Positions 25,415 through 33,396 of a stretch of DNA of 64,000 bases are shown here, piece by piece. Both the position numbers and the translations under genes were made by a program. This DNA is from Pedobacter sp. Leaf176. GTDB lineage: Bacteria > Bacteroidota > Bacteroidia > Sphingobacteriales > Sphingobacteriaceae. Below the pieces are notes generated by a model. The model saw nothing but the letters and a program-made list of their open reading frames with translations, was not told the origin of the DNA and did not search any database. Location of the stretch: contig NZ_LMPD01000005.1 of assembly GCF_001424305.1 (NCBI RefSeq), positions 302,905 through 366,904 on the forward strand, in the 5' to 3' direction. Each line of letters begins with the position of its first letter. The first letter of the stretch is position 1.

Positions 25415-25987
25415 TTAATTTAGTTCTTCCTTAACACTTCCACAGGTTGGCATTTCTTTGCCCAGGTATGGGTTTTGGATGTCTTTGGTATCACTAAGCC
25501 AGTTGCCACCCTTTCCATTATTGTACATCGGGCAATTATCATAATAAAGCTTTTGTCCTGCGCTACCACCCGCTTTAACCAGATCATAAATTTCCTGGCT
25601 TAAAGTTTCAAAGTGTTCCCGCTGGTGCTTGATGTTTCCTGCATTGGATCCAATGTGCTCAGCATGTTCTTTTGCATCATCAGCGATATCCGTAAAGACT
25701 TTAGATTGTTCTGTACTTAGCGAAGCTTTGTCTACTACGTTTATGGCTTCAACTAGGCTCTTAGCAGCCTGCGCAGCAGTCTTATCGTCATCTTTTGTTA
25801 ATGCATTTTTCAGTTCCAGGTAAGCTGAAATAACCTCTTTAGTAGGGACTATACTTTCGGCAGTAACCCCCTTTTTAGGTAGCTGAGTTTCCTTTTTATT
25901 TTCAGCGCTATTTACTGACTTTGTTCCGCCCGTACAGGCGGCAAAAAGTAGGGTAAACATTACCCCGCTTATTATTAATCGTTTCAT
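25415..25987 (-). CDS. DUF3347 lipoprotein (copper-cluster type), copy 1
   Basis: 190 residues with a lipobox (LLFAACTGG), a helical DUF3347 domain (residues about 55-190; AYLELKNALTKDDDKTAA) and the C-terminal CPMYNNGKGGNWLSDTK and MPTCG segments also found in copper-efflux adaptors. The domain probably binds copper through Cys and Met. It precedes the haem protein by 2 bases. Confidence 0.8.
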   Translation of the reverse strand: MKRLIISGVMFTLLFAACTGGTKSVNSAENKKETQLPKKGVTAESIVPTKEVISAYLELKNALTKDDDKTAAQAAKSLVEAINVVDKASLSTEQSKVFTDIADDAKEHAEHIGSNAGNIKHQREHFETLSQEIYDLVKAGGSAGQKLYYDNCPMYNNGKGGNWLSDTKDIQNPYLGKEMPTCGSVKEELN

Positions 25988-26098
25988 GTTGTTCTTGAAT
26001 TATAGGTGACCTGCAACATTTCTTGTCTACAAAACCTAAGATCTTTTCTGGAAAATAGGTGAGCTTTTAAATGCTGAAAAAAATAAAAATAGATAAAC

Positions 26099-26122
26099 AG
26101 CCCTATGCTTTTGCATAGGGCT
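26099..26122 (-). terminator. Terminator between the two DUF3347 genes
   Basis: AGCCCTATG and CATAGGGCT pair around a 6-base loop; on the minus strand T-rich sequence follows. It should end transcripts of the second DUF3347 gene and separate it from the oxidase/ATPase unit. Confidence 0.8.
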
Positions 26123-26139
26123 TATTTAGATAATAACCT

Positions 26140-26625
26140 CTATTTTATAGTTTCTACCACATTTCCGCAGGTCAGCATGGCACTGCCGTAATACGGATTC
26201 TTAACTGCTTTTTCACTGCTTAGCCAATTGCTTTTTTTCATTGGGCAATACATTTGGTAAACAGGTTCAGCCGATAATTTTGATGTCTTAGCCAAGGTGA
26301 TCATGCTGGTTGAAAGACCGGCAAAATGCTCACGCTCACTTTTAAGATCCTTGCTTTTAGCAAGTTTAACAGCATGTTCCAATAAGCCCTTCTTACTATT
26401 TTCATTAATTACTTTGGAATCAGTGCTGTTTACCCCTTTAACAAATTCCTGGGCTTTTGATGCTGCAAGTTTTGCATCGCCACTTACTAAGGCGTCTTTA
26501 ATATTATAGTATAAAGGAAGGAGTGCAACAGGTTGCGTTTGATGATCAGCATGGTCAGTTTGTGCAAATCCATATTGCACAAAGGATGTTGCTATAATAG
26601 CAACAATTAGAAATATCTTTTTCAT
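26140..26625 (-). CDS. DUF3347 secreted protein, copy 2
   Basis: 161 residues from the ATG at 26625, which gives a proper signal peptide (MKKIFLIVAIIATSFVQYGFAQ); the upstream in-frame ATG adds an unlikely tail. It has the DUF3347 helical region and the terminal CPMKKSNWLS and LTCGN motifs shared with copy 1. It is soluble periplasmic rather than lipid-anchored. Probable copper carrier. Confidence 0.78.
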   Translation of the reverse strand: MKKIFLIVAIIATSFVQYGFAQTDHADHQTQPVALLPLYYNIKDALVSGDAKLAASKAQEFVKGVNSTDSKVINENSKKGLLEHAVKLAKSKDLKSEREHFAGLSTSMITLAKTSKLSAEPVYQMYCPMKKSNWLSSEKAVKNPYYGSAMLTCGNVVETIK

Positions 26626-26699
26626 TTTCTTAATTTTAATAGAATAATTATTGAGCTGCAATGGTTAATACCATCGGGAAAAACGATTAAGCTTTAAAA

Positions 26700-27173
26700 T
26701 CAAATTTGGAAACTTTGTATGGCAATACGTACGTCAGTAATTGGCGGACGGCAATGCCGGACAAAATAGGTATTGGGAACATTTACTGGAAAAGTAACCT
26801 CCTCGCCTATTCGATAAACTGCCGAAGGCAAAAGGAAAAATGAAGATGACAGCAAATTATAATTAAACCCTGGTTGGGTCAACTTATCTGCTTTTGTTAA
26901 TTTGTCTACTTGTTCCTTGCAACAATTGTCTTTTTGACTTTTAGAGGCATGATCTGTTCCAGTACTTTTATCATGACTATGTTTGGAATGATCATGAGCC
27001 TGATTGTGTTTACGGGTATGTCCACTGGAATGAACCCTTCCCTGCTCCTGGTGATGCCCATTATTGAAGCCCATGTTAGTTCCAACAGCACAAGCGAAGC
27101 CTACTACCGTATTCAAAAGGAATACAAGAGTTAAAAAGGCAGCCTTAAACTGTATGGATGAACGGGATTTCAT
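26700..27173 (-). CDS. Histidine-rich exported protein
   Basis: 157 residues with a signal/anchor region and a striking His-rich segment (residues about 38-80) plus DNCCKEQ. The end reads PPITDVRIAIQSFQI, a tail I associate with short proteins beside metal-efflux genes in Bacteroidota. Probable periplasmic metal buffer for copper, nickel or zinc; no defined domain. Confidence 0.7.
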   Translation of the reverse strand: MKSRSSIQFKAAFLTLVFLLNTVVGFACAVGTNMGFNNGHHQEQGRVHSSGHTRKHNQAHDHSKHSHDKSTGTDHASKSQKDNCCKEQVDKLTKADKLTQPGFNYNLLSSSFFLLPSAVYRIGEEVTFPVNVPNTYFVRHCRPPITDVRIAIQSFQI

Positions 27174-27313
27174 TTATATAAATATAGTAATATTCTTTAA
27201 TTACGTACTACCAGTCAAAGATAAGCGGACTTCTATTGCTAAACTTATAAAGTTTTGTAAAAAATATACATAATTCTTACCTATCCATTTAGGACAGGTA
27301 AGATTATCAGACT

Positions 27314-27408
27314 GATCTAAGCAGCTGTCGCCATCTGCTCACAGATTTTTCGCATTGGCGGCAAGCCTCTGCATATTCCCTGCAATGCACCATGCCCAAT
27401 TTGAGCAT
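27314..27408 (-). pseudogene. Remnant of a DUF326 four-helix copper-binding protein
   Basis: On the minus strand, HCREYAEACRQCEKS aligns with the C-terminal helix HCQECADACKACAEE of the intact DUF326 protein at 41445. Only about 30 codons survive, with several cysteines lost and no N-terminal half. It sits inside the copper cluster, so an ancestral DUF326 gene was probably deleted here. Confidence 0.55.
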
Positions 27409-27428
27409 GTTTTCAGATTTTGAAACAT

Positions 27429-28046
27429 TTATTTATTGTTATTTGCCAATAGCCATTCTTGTAACTCCTTGATTTCTTTTTCCTGGTCTTCAATAATATT
27501 AGAAGCCATTGTTTTCATCTCTGAATGGGTTCCGTAGTCCAGTTCCATTTTGGACATTTCGATAGCACTTTGGTGGTGCTGGGCCATCAGGATCGCAAAA
27601 TCATGGTCTATTCTTCCATTTATAATTTGCAGGTCTGCATTACGCCCCATTTTCTCCATGCCCATCATCATTTGCGCATCAAATTCCGGTACGCTTAAAT
27701 GTGCAGGATGAGCCTGTAAAAATGTGTTGAGTTGGGCAATTTCCTGGGTCTGCGCGCTGATCATCTTTTGTGCAATTGCTTTCATCGTGGCATCGGTTCC
27801 ATCTTTAAGTTCTGCATTAGCCATATCAATCGCTCCCTGGTGGTGCATTGTCATCATCATGGCAAAATCATTATCAGGATCTTTGGTCATTTCCATGGCA
27901 TCCATCTTATCCATCATCTGGTGCATGATGGTCATCATTTGGTTTTTATCGTGCTCCTGAATAGTGATTTGATTATCATCTTTACTGCATGCCTGCGCAA
28001 AAATTAATAGCGAGGCAAGAGATAGCATTTTTAGTCTATTTTTCAT
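27429..28046 (-). CDS. DUF305 lipoprotein with two repeats
   Basis: 205 residues with a lipobox (LIFAQACSK) and two DUF305 halves marked by MMTMHHQGAIDMA and LMAQHHQSAIEMS. DUF305 proteins are periplasmic ferritin-like helical bundles, rich in Met and His here, and widespread in copper loci. Likely copper storage or chaperone; function is not established. Confidence 0.82.
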   Translation of the reverse strand: MKNRLKMLSLASLLIFAQACSKDDNQITIQEHDKNQMMTIMHQMMDKMDAMEMTKDPDNDFAMMMTMHHQGAIDMANAELKDGTDATMKAIAQKMISAQTQEIAQLNTFLQAHPAHLSVPEFDAQMMMGMEKMGRNADLQIINGRIDHDFAILMAQHHQSAIEMSKMELDYGTHSEMKTMASNIIEDQEKEIKELQEWLLANNNK

Positions 28047-28100
28047 AGTTATAAGTATTAAATAGATTGGTTTATTGATACAATTAGTTGTGGATCAACT

Positions 28101-28478
28101 TTATTTATGCCCTGCCTGCCAGTTTTCGAACTCTTGGATTTCCTTTGTTTGGTCAGCAATCATTTTTGTTGCCATTGATTTAAACATTGGTTCGGCCTCT
28201 GCCATATCAACAGCTCCTTTATGATGTTCCTGGAGAGAAGCTGCAAGATCATGATCCGCATTTCCTGATTTCTCCATCTTATGCATATTTTCCATCATCT
28301 GGTTCATGGAAAACATAATGGACGAATCTGCCATATTACTTTTCGTGGTACTCATCGCATGGGCGGAACTGTCACCGTTCATTAGCGAATCATTCGTTTG
28401 ACTACTGGATTGCTGGTTTTGGCAACTTACCACAATTGCCGCTATGGCAATTAATGGCATGATTAATTTGTTTTTCAT
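28101..28478 (-). CDS. Short DUF305-like lipoprotein
   Basis: 125 residues with a lipobox (IAAIVVSCQ) and one DUF305-like half (SLQEHHKGAVDMAEAE). Met- and His-rich. It follows the HMA-AraC regulator gene and precedes the larger DUF305 gene, forming part of the same copper unit. Confidence 0.75.
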   Translation of the reverse strand: MKNKLIMPLIAIAAIVVSCQNQQSSSQTNDSLMNGDSSAHAMSTTKSNMADSSIMFSMNQMMENMHKMEKSGNADHDLAASLQEHHKGAVDMAEAEPMFKSMATKMIADQTKEIQEFENWQAGHK

Positions 28479-28502
28479 TGTTTAGTTTTAATAAATAATT
28501 GA

Positions 28503-29063
28503 TTATATTTTGTCCAGTGGCTTTCGGCTATTTAATTTCATGGTCTTAAACTCTCTTGGAGAGAGACCAGTAACTGATTTAAACTGATTTGAAAGGTGTG
28601 CACTGCTGCTGTACCCTATTTTCCATGCGATCTCATTTAGATTGAGTTCCCCATATTGAAGCAGCTCTTTTACCTTTTCGATCTTTTGCTGGATAATGAA
28701 TTTTTCAATGGTCAGATCTCCGCTTTCAGAGAATAGGCGGCTTAGATAGCTATAATCTTTATGTAAGCGATCCGTTAATACCTGACTGAAGATAATATGT
28801 TGGGTTAAATCCGAATGATGTATAATTTCTATAACGGTGTTTCGGATGCTTTCAATCAACCTATCCTTTTCATTATCGATCAGCTCAAAGCCAAGCACTT
28901 TAAAAGACGCTGCTATTTCTCTCAGTTTATTTTCCGAAGGGTCAGGATAGACAAGAGCCGTCCCAAGAGAGATTTCTGAAACCTGCAAGTCCAGGTGTTC
29001 TAATTGTTGGCGTACAACCATTGTGCAACGGTCGCAAACCATATTTTTTATATGTAATAACAT
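28503..29063 (-). CDS. AraC-family regulator with an N-terminal HMA-like metal domain
   Basis: 186 residues. The first 60 resemble an HMA fold with NMVCDRC (Cys10/Cys13). The last 100 form an AraC DNA-binding domain: LNEIAWKIGYSSSAHLSNQFKSVTG and SPREFK. This suggests a one-component regulator sensing Cu(I), or another thiophilic metal, directly. It lies at the head of the copper cluster, with an inverted-repeat leader just upstream. Confidence 0.82.
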   Translation of the reverse strand: MLLHIKNMVCDRCTMVVRQQLEHLDLQVSEISLGTALVYPDPSENKLREIAASFKVLGFELIDNEKDRLIESIRNTVIEIIHHSDLTQHIIFSQVLTDRLHKDYSYLSRLFSESGDLTIEKFIIQQKIEKVKELLQYGELNLNEIAWKIGYSSSAHLSNQFKSVTGLSPREFKTMKLNSRKPLDKI

Positions 29064-29070
29064 TTTAAAA

Positions 29071-29139
29071 GATCAAGCTAAATGAAAATATATAGGATAC
29101 GGGATGTTCCATGGACTATTAAATAGTCCTAGCTTGATC
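29071..29139 (-). promoter_or_regulatory. Hairpin leader between the HYC-type gene and the AraC gene
   Basis: GATCAAGCTA (29071-29080) and TAGCTTGATC (29130-29139) are perfect inverted repeats, enclosing a second palindrome, GGACTATTAAATAGTCC. The structure ends 8 bases before the AraC start and overlaps the stop of the upstream gene. It could be a terminator, an attenuator or an operator. Confidence 0.5.
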
Positions 29140-29560
29140 AAATCAGGAAGGTACAGTTGGAAATATAAAGTGGAGTTTTTAAAAGGCCAGGTGGTGCATT
29201 ACCCTTTGGCCAATCCATAGATTTTTTTTCTTTGCGAAAGATGAAGAGATCCTTAAAACCTGTTGGATAAGTTAAAATTGCAAAGGCAGTGAAAAATGGG
29301 CTGGACGAATTCTGGATATTTTCGCTGATGGCATACTGCCCATGCTGGTCACAGCACTCACAATCTTTCTCTTTAGAACACGGTTTTTCTTTATGGGTAT
29401 GAGGTTTGGCCTCTTCATGGGATTTGGCTTTGTTATGATGATTATTGCTTGCCTGCGGTTCGAGTAAATATTCACCTGCACAATGAACAATACAGACAAA
29501 CATGCCTGTTGTTAATAACAGGTAGAATACTGCAAAACTTATGGCATAGGCTTTTCTCAT
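29138..29560 (-). CDS. HYC_CC_PP-like small metal-locus protein
   Basis: 140 residues with an N-terminal membrane segment ending CIVHCAGEYLL, a His/Lys/Glu-rich linker, DCECCDQHG and a C-terminal NAPPGLLKT. The order of H-C, CC and PP motifs resembles the HYC_CC_PP family of Bacteroidota. Likely envelope metal-binding protein; function unknown. Confidence 0.6.
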   Translation of the reverse strand: MRKAYAISFAVFYLLLTTGMFVCIVHCAGEYLLEPQASNNHHNKAKSHEEAKPHTHKEKPCSKEKDCECCDQHGQYAISENIQNSSSPFFTAFAILTYPTGFKDLFIFRKEKKSMDWPKGNAPPGLLKTPLYISNCTFLI

Positions 29561-29801
29561 TATCAGGTAACTAACTTAATACAAATCATTTATAAGTTTT
29601 GTTCTAAAATTTAATATTTCATCTTAAAAAGCTGATATATGAGTTAGTTATGGATTGGCAAATCACAAAATGACATTGCCTTATTTACTTTAGTCTACTA
29701 TTAACCAAATTTTGATAAATATTAGGTGACTCACGGAATTATGTAAAAATTTTTCAAAGTTATATAAGATCTATAAGTACTCTTTGTCGTAATTTCGCCT
29801 T

Positions 29802-30128
29802 ATGAAGATCATGGTCTTGTTTCTGGCTTTATGTATTGTTGTTTTCCCATTTATGGAAGGAAATGCAAAAAGCATGCAAAGAAGTGCATCAGACAAGTGC
29901 TGTCATGAAATGACCAAGGAGTCATCATGCACCGATTTATCGAAAAACCGATGTAATCCGACCGCCTGTCAAACAATGACCATCTGTATAAATATTACTT
30001 TTCTGAAAAGTGAAGTTTTATCTCCTGCATCCTTGTTTCCTATCTTCATGAAGAAAGTATCCATCCCGAATTACCTTGGAGAGTTGTCTCGATACTCTTC
30101 GGTAAGCTGGCGTCCGCCTGCTGTTTAA
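29802..30128 (+). CDS. Small exported Cys-rich protein
   Basis: 108 residues with a signal peptide (LFLALCIVVFPFMEGNAK) and seven cysteines, including KCCHEM and RCNPTACQ. It ends SVSWRPPAV, a PP-type tail like other metal-locus proteins here. Divergently oriented from the copper cluster. Probable metal-binding protein; not recognised further. Confidence 0.6.
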   Translation: MKIMVLFLALCIVVFPFMEGNAKSMQRSASDKCCHEMTKESSCTDLSKNRCNPTACQTMTICINITFLKSEVLSPASLFPIFMKKVSIPNYLGELSRYSSVSWRPPAV

Positions 30129-30190
30129 TAATTTATTGCTTGATTCAATTTTATCAGTTCATTAATTAATTAAACATTCAATCTTAAAAC

Positions 30191-30388
30191 ATGAAAAAGT
30201 TTTTATTTATCACCATGATAATGGTGATCACTATATTTTCCATTTCTTTCGCCAATACTCCATGCTGCAATACAAAATTGCATGACTGTACCAAATGTTC
30301 CAAAACTTGTACCAAACCGAACTGTATGGATAACTGCAGTAAAGCATGTAAGGGTTCTGGGAAGTGCGATAAAACCTGTAAGTATTAG
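30191..30388 (+). CDS. Secreted metallothionein-like Cys-rich peptide
   Basis: 65 residues: a signal peptide (ITIFSISFANT) followed by about 40 residues with 12 cysteines in CxxC, CC and CxxxC spacing (CTKCSKTC, CMDNCSKAC, CDKTC). That density suggests binding of several soft metal ions in the periplasm. It ends at a hairpin terminator. No established family recognised. Confidence 0.65.
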   Translation: MKKFLFITMIMVITIFSISFANTPCCNTKLHDCTKCSKTCTKPNCMDNCSKACKGSGKCDKTCKY

Positions 30389-30409
30389 GTTAGCTAGTTA
30401 GATTTAATA

Positions 30410-30453
30410 GATATGGTACAAAGGGTAGGACAAACCTGTCTTTGCGCCATATC
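30410..30453 (+). terminator. Terminator after the Cys-rich peptide gene
   Basis: GATATGG-CAAAG pairs with CTTTG-CCATATC, with a 2-base internal loop; TATTTTAAAT follows. It separates this gene from the ars operon. Confidence 0.7.
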
Positions 30454-30489
30454 TATTTTAAATAAAGAGTTACTCGGTTTCTAACAAAG

Positions 30490-30532
30490 TTGCATATTAA
30501 ATTATTTAATCGTAACATTGCAATATACAATT
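30490..30532 (+). promoter_or_regulatory. ars promoter with ArsR operator
   Basis: A near-consensus box TAACATTG (30513-30520) with TTG 20 bases upstream lies just before the arsR ATG. The palindrome ATTGCAAT (30517-30524) overlaps the box, so a bound ArsR would block transcription. The same core recurs before the next gene. Confidence 0.5.
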
Positions 30533-30862
30533 ATGGGACTTACAAGAACAGAAATATTCAGCGCCGAACAAAACCAATTGGCTACTTTACTAAAAGCATT
30601 GGCCCATCCTGCCCGTATCGCAATTTTACAAAGGATACTTGCTTCGAATACCTGCATCTGTGGGGACCTGGTCGAAGAACTTGGTCTTGCCCAGGCGACG
30701 ATATCCCAACATTTAAAAGAATTAAAGACTGCTGGAATCATTCAGGGTACCATTGAAGGAGTCAGTGTTTGTTATTGTATCAATCCGGTAACCTGGAAAT
30801 TAATAGAGACCCAGATGGGTGCTTTTTTAGGCGCTTACATACAAGAAGCTGACTGCTGTTAG
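30533..30862 (+). CDS. arsR: ArsR-family arsenite-responsive repressor
   Basis: 109 residues from the ATG at 30533 (a TTG at 30518 is less likely). Winged helix with HPARIAILQRI, the metal pair Cys41/Cys43 in TCICGDLVEELG, the recognition helix QATISQHLKELKTAG and a Cys-Cys tail. It should repress the ars operon and release on arsenite or antimonite. Confidence 0.9.
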   Translation: MGLTRTEIFSAEQNQLATLLKALAHPARIAILQRILASNTCICGDLVEELGLAQATISQHLKELKTAGIIQGTIEGVSVCYCINPVTWKLIETQMGAFLGAYIQEADCC

Positions 30863-30882
30863 TTTTTTTAAAGATTAAATCA

Positions 30883-30913
30883 ATCGTTAAATTGCAATAT
30901 TAAATATATCGTT
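30883..30913 (+). promoter_or_regulatory. Second ArsR-like site before DUF6428
   Basis: ATCGTTAAATTGCAAT repeats the ATCGTAACATTGCAAT block found before arsR, including the ATTGCAAT palindrome (30891-30898). It suggests a second, internal control point in the operon. Confidence 0.45.
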
Positions 30914-31384
30914 ATGAAATTATCAGAAATTAAAGAAATCCTGGCTAAAAGAGAAAGCGTTAATTTTAAACTAGAGAACGGTCAGGCTGTGCCTGAGCAT
31001 TTTCATGTTACCGAAGTTGGTATAATCACTAAAGACTTTATCGACTGCGGAGGTACCGTACGACATGAGAAAGTAGCAAATTTCCAGCTTTGGGATGCCA
31101 ATGATTTTGAGCACCGTTTGAAAGCAGGAAAATTATTGAACATCATTTCTTTGTCTGAGCAGGTTATCGGTATGGAAGATCTTGATATAGAAGTAGAATA
31201 TCAGTCTGAAACCATAGGTAAATATGACCTAGCCTTTGACGGGGATAACTTTGTTTTGACCTCAAAAACGACTGCTTGCCTTGCCATGGACAAATGCGGC
31301 ATTCCGGCAAAAAAAGAAAAACTTGAAATGGTAAACCTGGCAGGTGACGCAAATGCGTGTACTCCAGGTGGTGGCTGCTGCTAA
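30914..31384 (+). CDS. DUF6428 family protein
   Basis: 156 residues with a conserved opening (KLSEIKEILA, VPEHFHVTEVG) and a Cys tail (ACTPGGGCC). DUF6428 proteins are regular members of Bacteroidota ars operons; their function is unknown. The C-terminal cysteines could bind As(III). Confidence 0.85.
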   Translation: MKLSEIKEILAKRESVNFKLENGQAVPEHFHVTEVGIITKDFIDCGGTVRHEKVANFQLWDANDFEHRLKAGKLLNIISLSEQVIGMEDLDIEVEYQSETIGKYDLAFDGDNFVLTSKTTACLAMDKCGIPAKKEKLEMVNLAGDANACTPGGGCC

Positions 31385-31393
31385 ATAAAAAAC

Positions 31394-31879
31394 ATGGGGA
31401 TTAGAATTTTAGTTTTTTCAGATTGGGAGCAGGTTAAATCTATTTATGAAAAGGGAATTGCAACTGGCAATGCCACTTTTCAAACCACTGCCCCAACCTT
31501 TGAGGAATGGGACGATTCACATTTAAAAACTTGTCGCTTTGTCTATGATTAGAATGGTACTATCCGTGGATGGGCCGCATTAACCCCTGTTTCTTCCAGA
31601 TGCGTTTATGCCGGGGTTGCAGAAGTGAGCGTGTACGTTGATCCAGAGTTTAGTGGAAAAGGTATTGGATCTGGTCTGCTTAATAAGCTAGTCAAGGCAA
31701 GTGAACAGGAAGGCATCTGGACTTTGCAGGCTGGAATTTTTCCGGAAAATGCATCAAGCTTAAAAATTCATGAGAAAGCGGGTTTTCGGATCCTTGGCAT
31801 TAGAGAAAAGATTGGAAAACAACATGACACCTGGCGGGATACCGTCCTATTAGAAAGAAGAAGTAAAACCATAATTTAA
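31394..31879 (+). pseudogene. ArsN-like GNAT acetyltransferase interrupted by a stop codon
   Basis: The 162-codon frame begins MGIRILVFSDWEQVKSIY and continues to VLLERRS, covering a whole GNAT domain (acetyl-CoA loop GKGIGSGLLNKL), but codon 53 is TAG (31550-31552). The rest of the frame is intact, so this is a single recent nonsense change or a sequencing error. The family in ars operons includes acetyltransferases of organic arsenicals such as arsinothricin (ArsN). An internal start after the stop would lack the N-terminal fold. Confidence 0.8.
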
Positions 31880-31885
31880 ACAAAA

Positions 31886-32311
31886 TTGAAAAATATATTA
31901 GTCCTGTGTACAGGAAATAGCTGCAGAAGCCAGCTTGCTGAAGGTTACCTGCGTCATTATGCAGAAGGTAAAGCCAATATCTATAGTGCAGGAATAGAAA
32001 CCCATGGGGTAAACCCAAAAGCGGTGCAGGTCATGGCAGAAGACCACATTGACATTTCATCTCATACCTCTAACCATGTAGATGAATACTTGTCTATTCC
32101 TTTTGATGCAGTGATCACCGTATGTGATAATGCAAACGAGGCCTGTCCTTATTTTCCTGGCAAGGTGGAGCGCTTTCATCAGAACTTTCCTGATCCTGCA
32201 AAAGCGACTGGAACTGCGGAAGAAGTCATGGACGAATTCAGAAGGGTCAGAGACTTGATTAAAGTTTACTCGGATGACTTTATCAGCGAACATATAAACC
32301 AAAAGACTTAA
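31886..32311 (+). CDS. arsC: Arsenate reductase, low-molecular-weight phosphatase type
   Basis: 141 residues with the P-loop CTGNSCRS at 8-15, the redox pair Cys80/Cys87 in VCDNANEACP and the DP motif (FPDPAKATG). Thioredoxin-linked ArsC proteins use these cysteines to reduce arsenate to arsenite. The start must be TTG at 31886, because the P-loop follows at once and no ATG is available. The stop overlaps the acr3 start by one base. Confidence 0.9.
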   Translation: MKNILVLCTGNSCRSQLAEGYLRHYAEGKANIYSAGIETHGVNPKAVQVMAEDHIDISSHTSNHVDEYLSIPFDAVITVCDNANEACPYFPGKVERFHQNFPDPAKATGTAEEVMDEFRRVRDLIKVYSDDFISEHINQKT

Positions 32312-33396
32312 TGAGCGCAAATAATTGTGCCCCTGTGGCCGAAAGAAAAAAACTTGGTTTCCTTGACCGGTATTTAACCTTATGGATATTTATTGCAATG
32401 GCTCTTGGGGTGAGCATAGGTTACTTCGTGCCTTCATCCTCTGGTTTTATAAATTCCTTTTCCAGTGGCACCACAAACATTCCTTTAGCCATTGGACTGA
32501 TCCTGATGATGTACCCTCCGCTTGCAAAGGTGAGTTATGAAAAAATGGGTGAAGTATTCAAAGACACTAAAGTATTAAGCGTCTCGCTTATTCTAAATTG
32601 GGTAATTGGGCCATTACTAATGTTTTTTCTGGCCATTATTTTCCTAAGGGGCTATCCGGAATATATGGTGGGTCTGATCCTAATTGGCCTTGCCAGATGT
32701 ATTGCCATGGTGGTAGTCTGGAATGAACTTGCCGAAGGAAACAGGGAATATGCAGCAGGTCTGATTGCATTGAACAGTATTTTCCAGGTATTATTATACA
32801 GTGTTTTTGCCTATATCTTTATTACGGTATTGCCTCCTTATTTTGGCTTGAAAGGCCTGGAGGTTAATATTACGATTAGTGAAATAGCTAAAAGTGTTGC
32901 GATTTATTTAGGGTTGCCTTTTGCGCTTGGAATTATTTCAAGATACGTGCTGATTAGTATAAAGGGAAAAGAATGGTTCAATAATGTCTTTGTACCTATG
33001 ATTTCTCCCATTACCCTTATTGCTTTACTTTTCACCATTGTGATCATGTTCAGTTTAAAAGGAGAATTAATCGTACACATTCCCATGGATGTAGTTAGAA
33101 TTGCCATTCCACTGGTCATATATTTCTCCATCATGTTCATCATGAGCTTTTTTGCAGGACGTTATTTTGGTGCAGACTATTCTAAGAGCGCTTCTATCGC
33201 ATTTACGGCAACCGGGAACAATTTTGAACTCGCTATTGCTGTCGCCATTGGCGTATTTGGAATCAATTCAGGTCAAGCCTTTGCCGGAGTGATCGGCCCT
33301 TTAGTAGAAGTTCCTGCACTGATTGCCCTGGTGAACCTTGCTTTTTACTTCAGAAAAAAATACTATCCAGCTAAGACCTTAGAAACAATACAATAA
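32311..33396 (+). CDS. acr3: Arsenite efflux transporter, ACR3 family
   Basis: 361 residues with ten hydrophobic segments and ACR3 hallmarks GLARCIAMVVVWN (functional cysteine) and FTATGNNFELAIAVAIGVFG. It expels arsenite made by ArsC. The start codon overlaps the arsC stop, and its own stop overlaps the next start, so the three genes are coupled. Confidence 0.93.
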   Translation: MSANNCAPVAERKKLGFLDRYLTLWIFIAMALGVSIGYFVPSSSGFINSFSSGTTNIPLAIGLILMMYPPLAKVSYEKMGEVFKDTKVLSVSLILNWVIGPLLMFFLAIIFLRGYPEYMVGLILIGLARCIAMVVVWNELAEGNREYAAGLIALNSIFQVLLYSVFAYIFITVLPPYFGLKGLEVNITISEIAKSVAIYLGLPFALGIISRYVLISIKGKEWFNNVFVPMISPITLIALLFTIVIMFSLKGELIVHIPMDVVRIAIPLVIYFSIMFIMSFFAGRYFGADYSKSASIAFTATGNNFELAIAVAIGVFGINSGQAFAGVIGPLVEVPALIALVNLAFYFRKKYYPAKTLETIQ

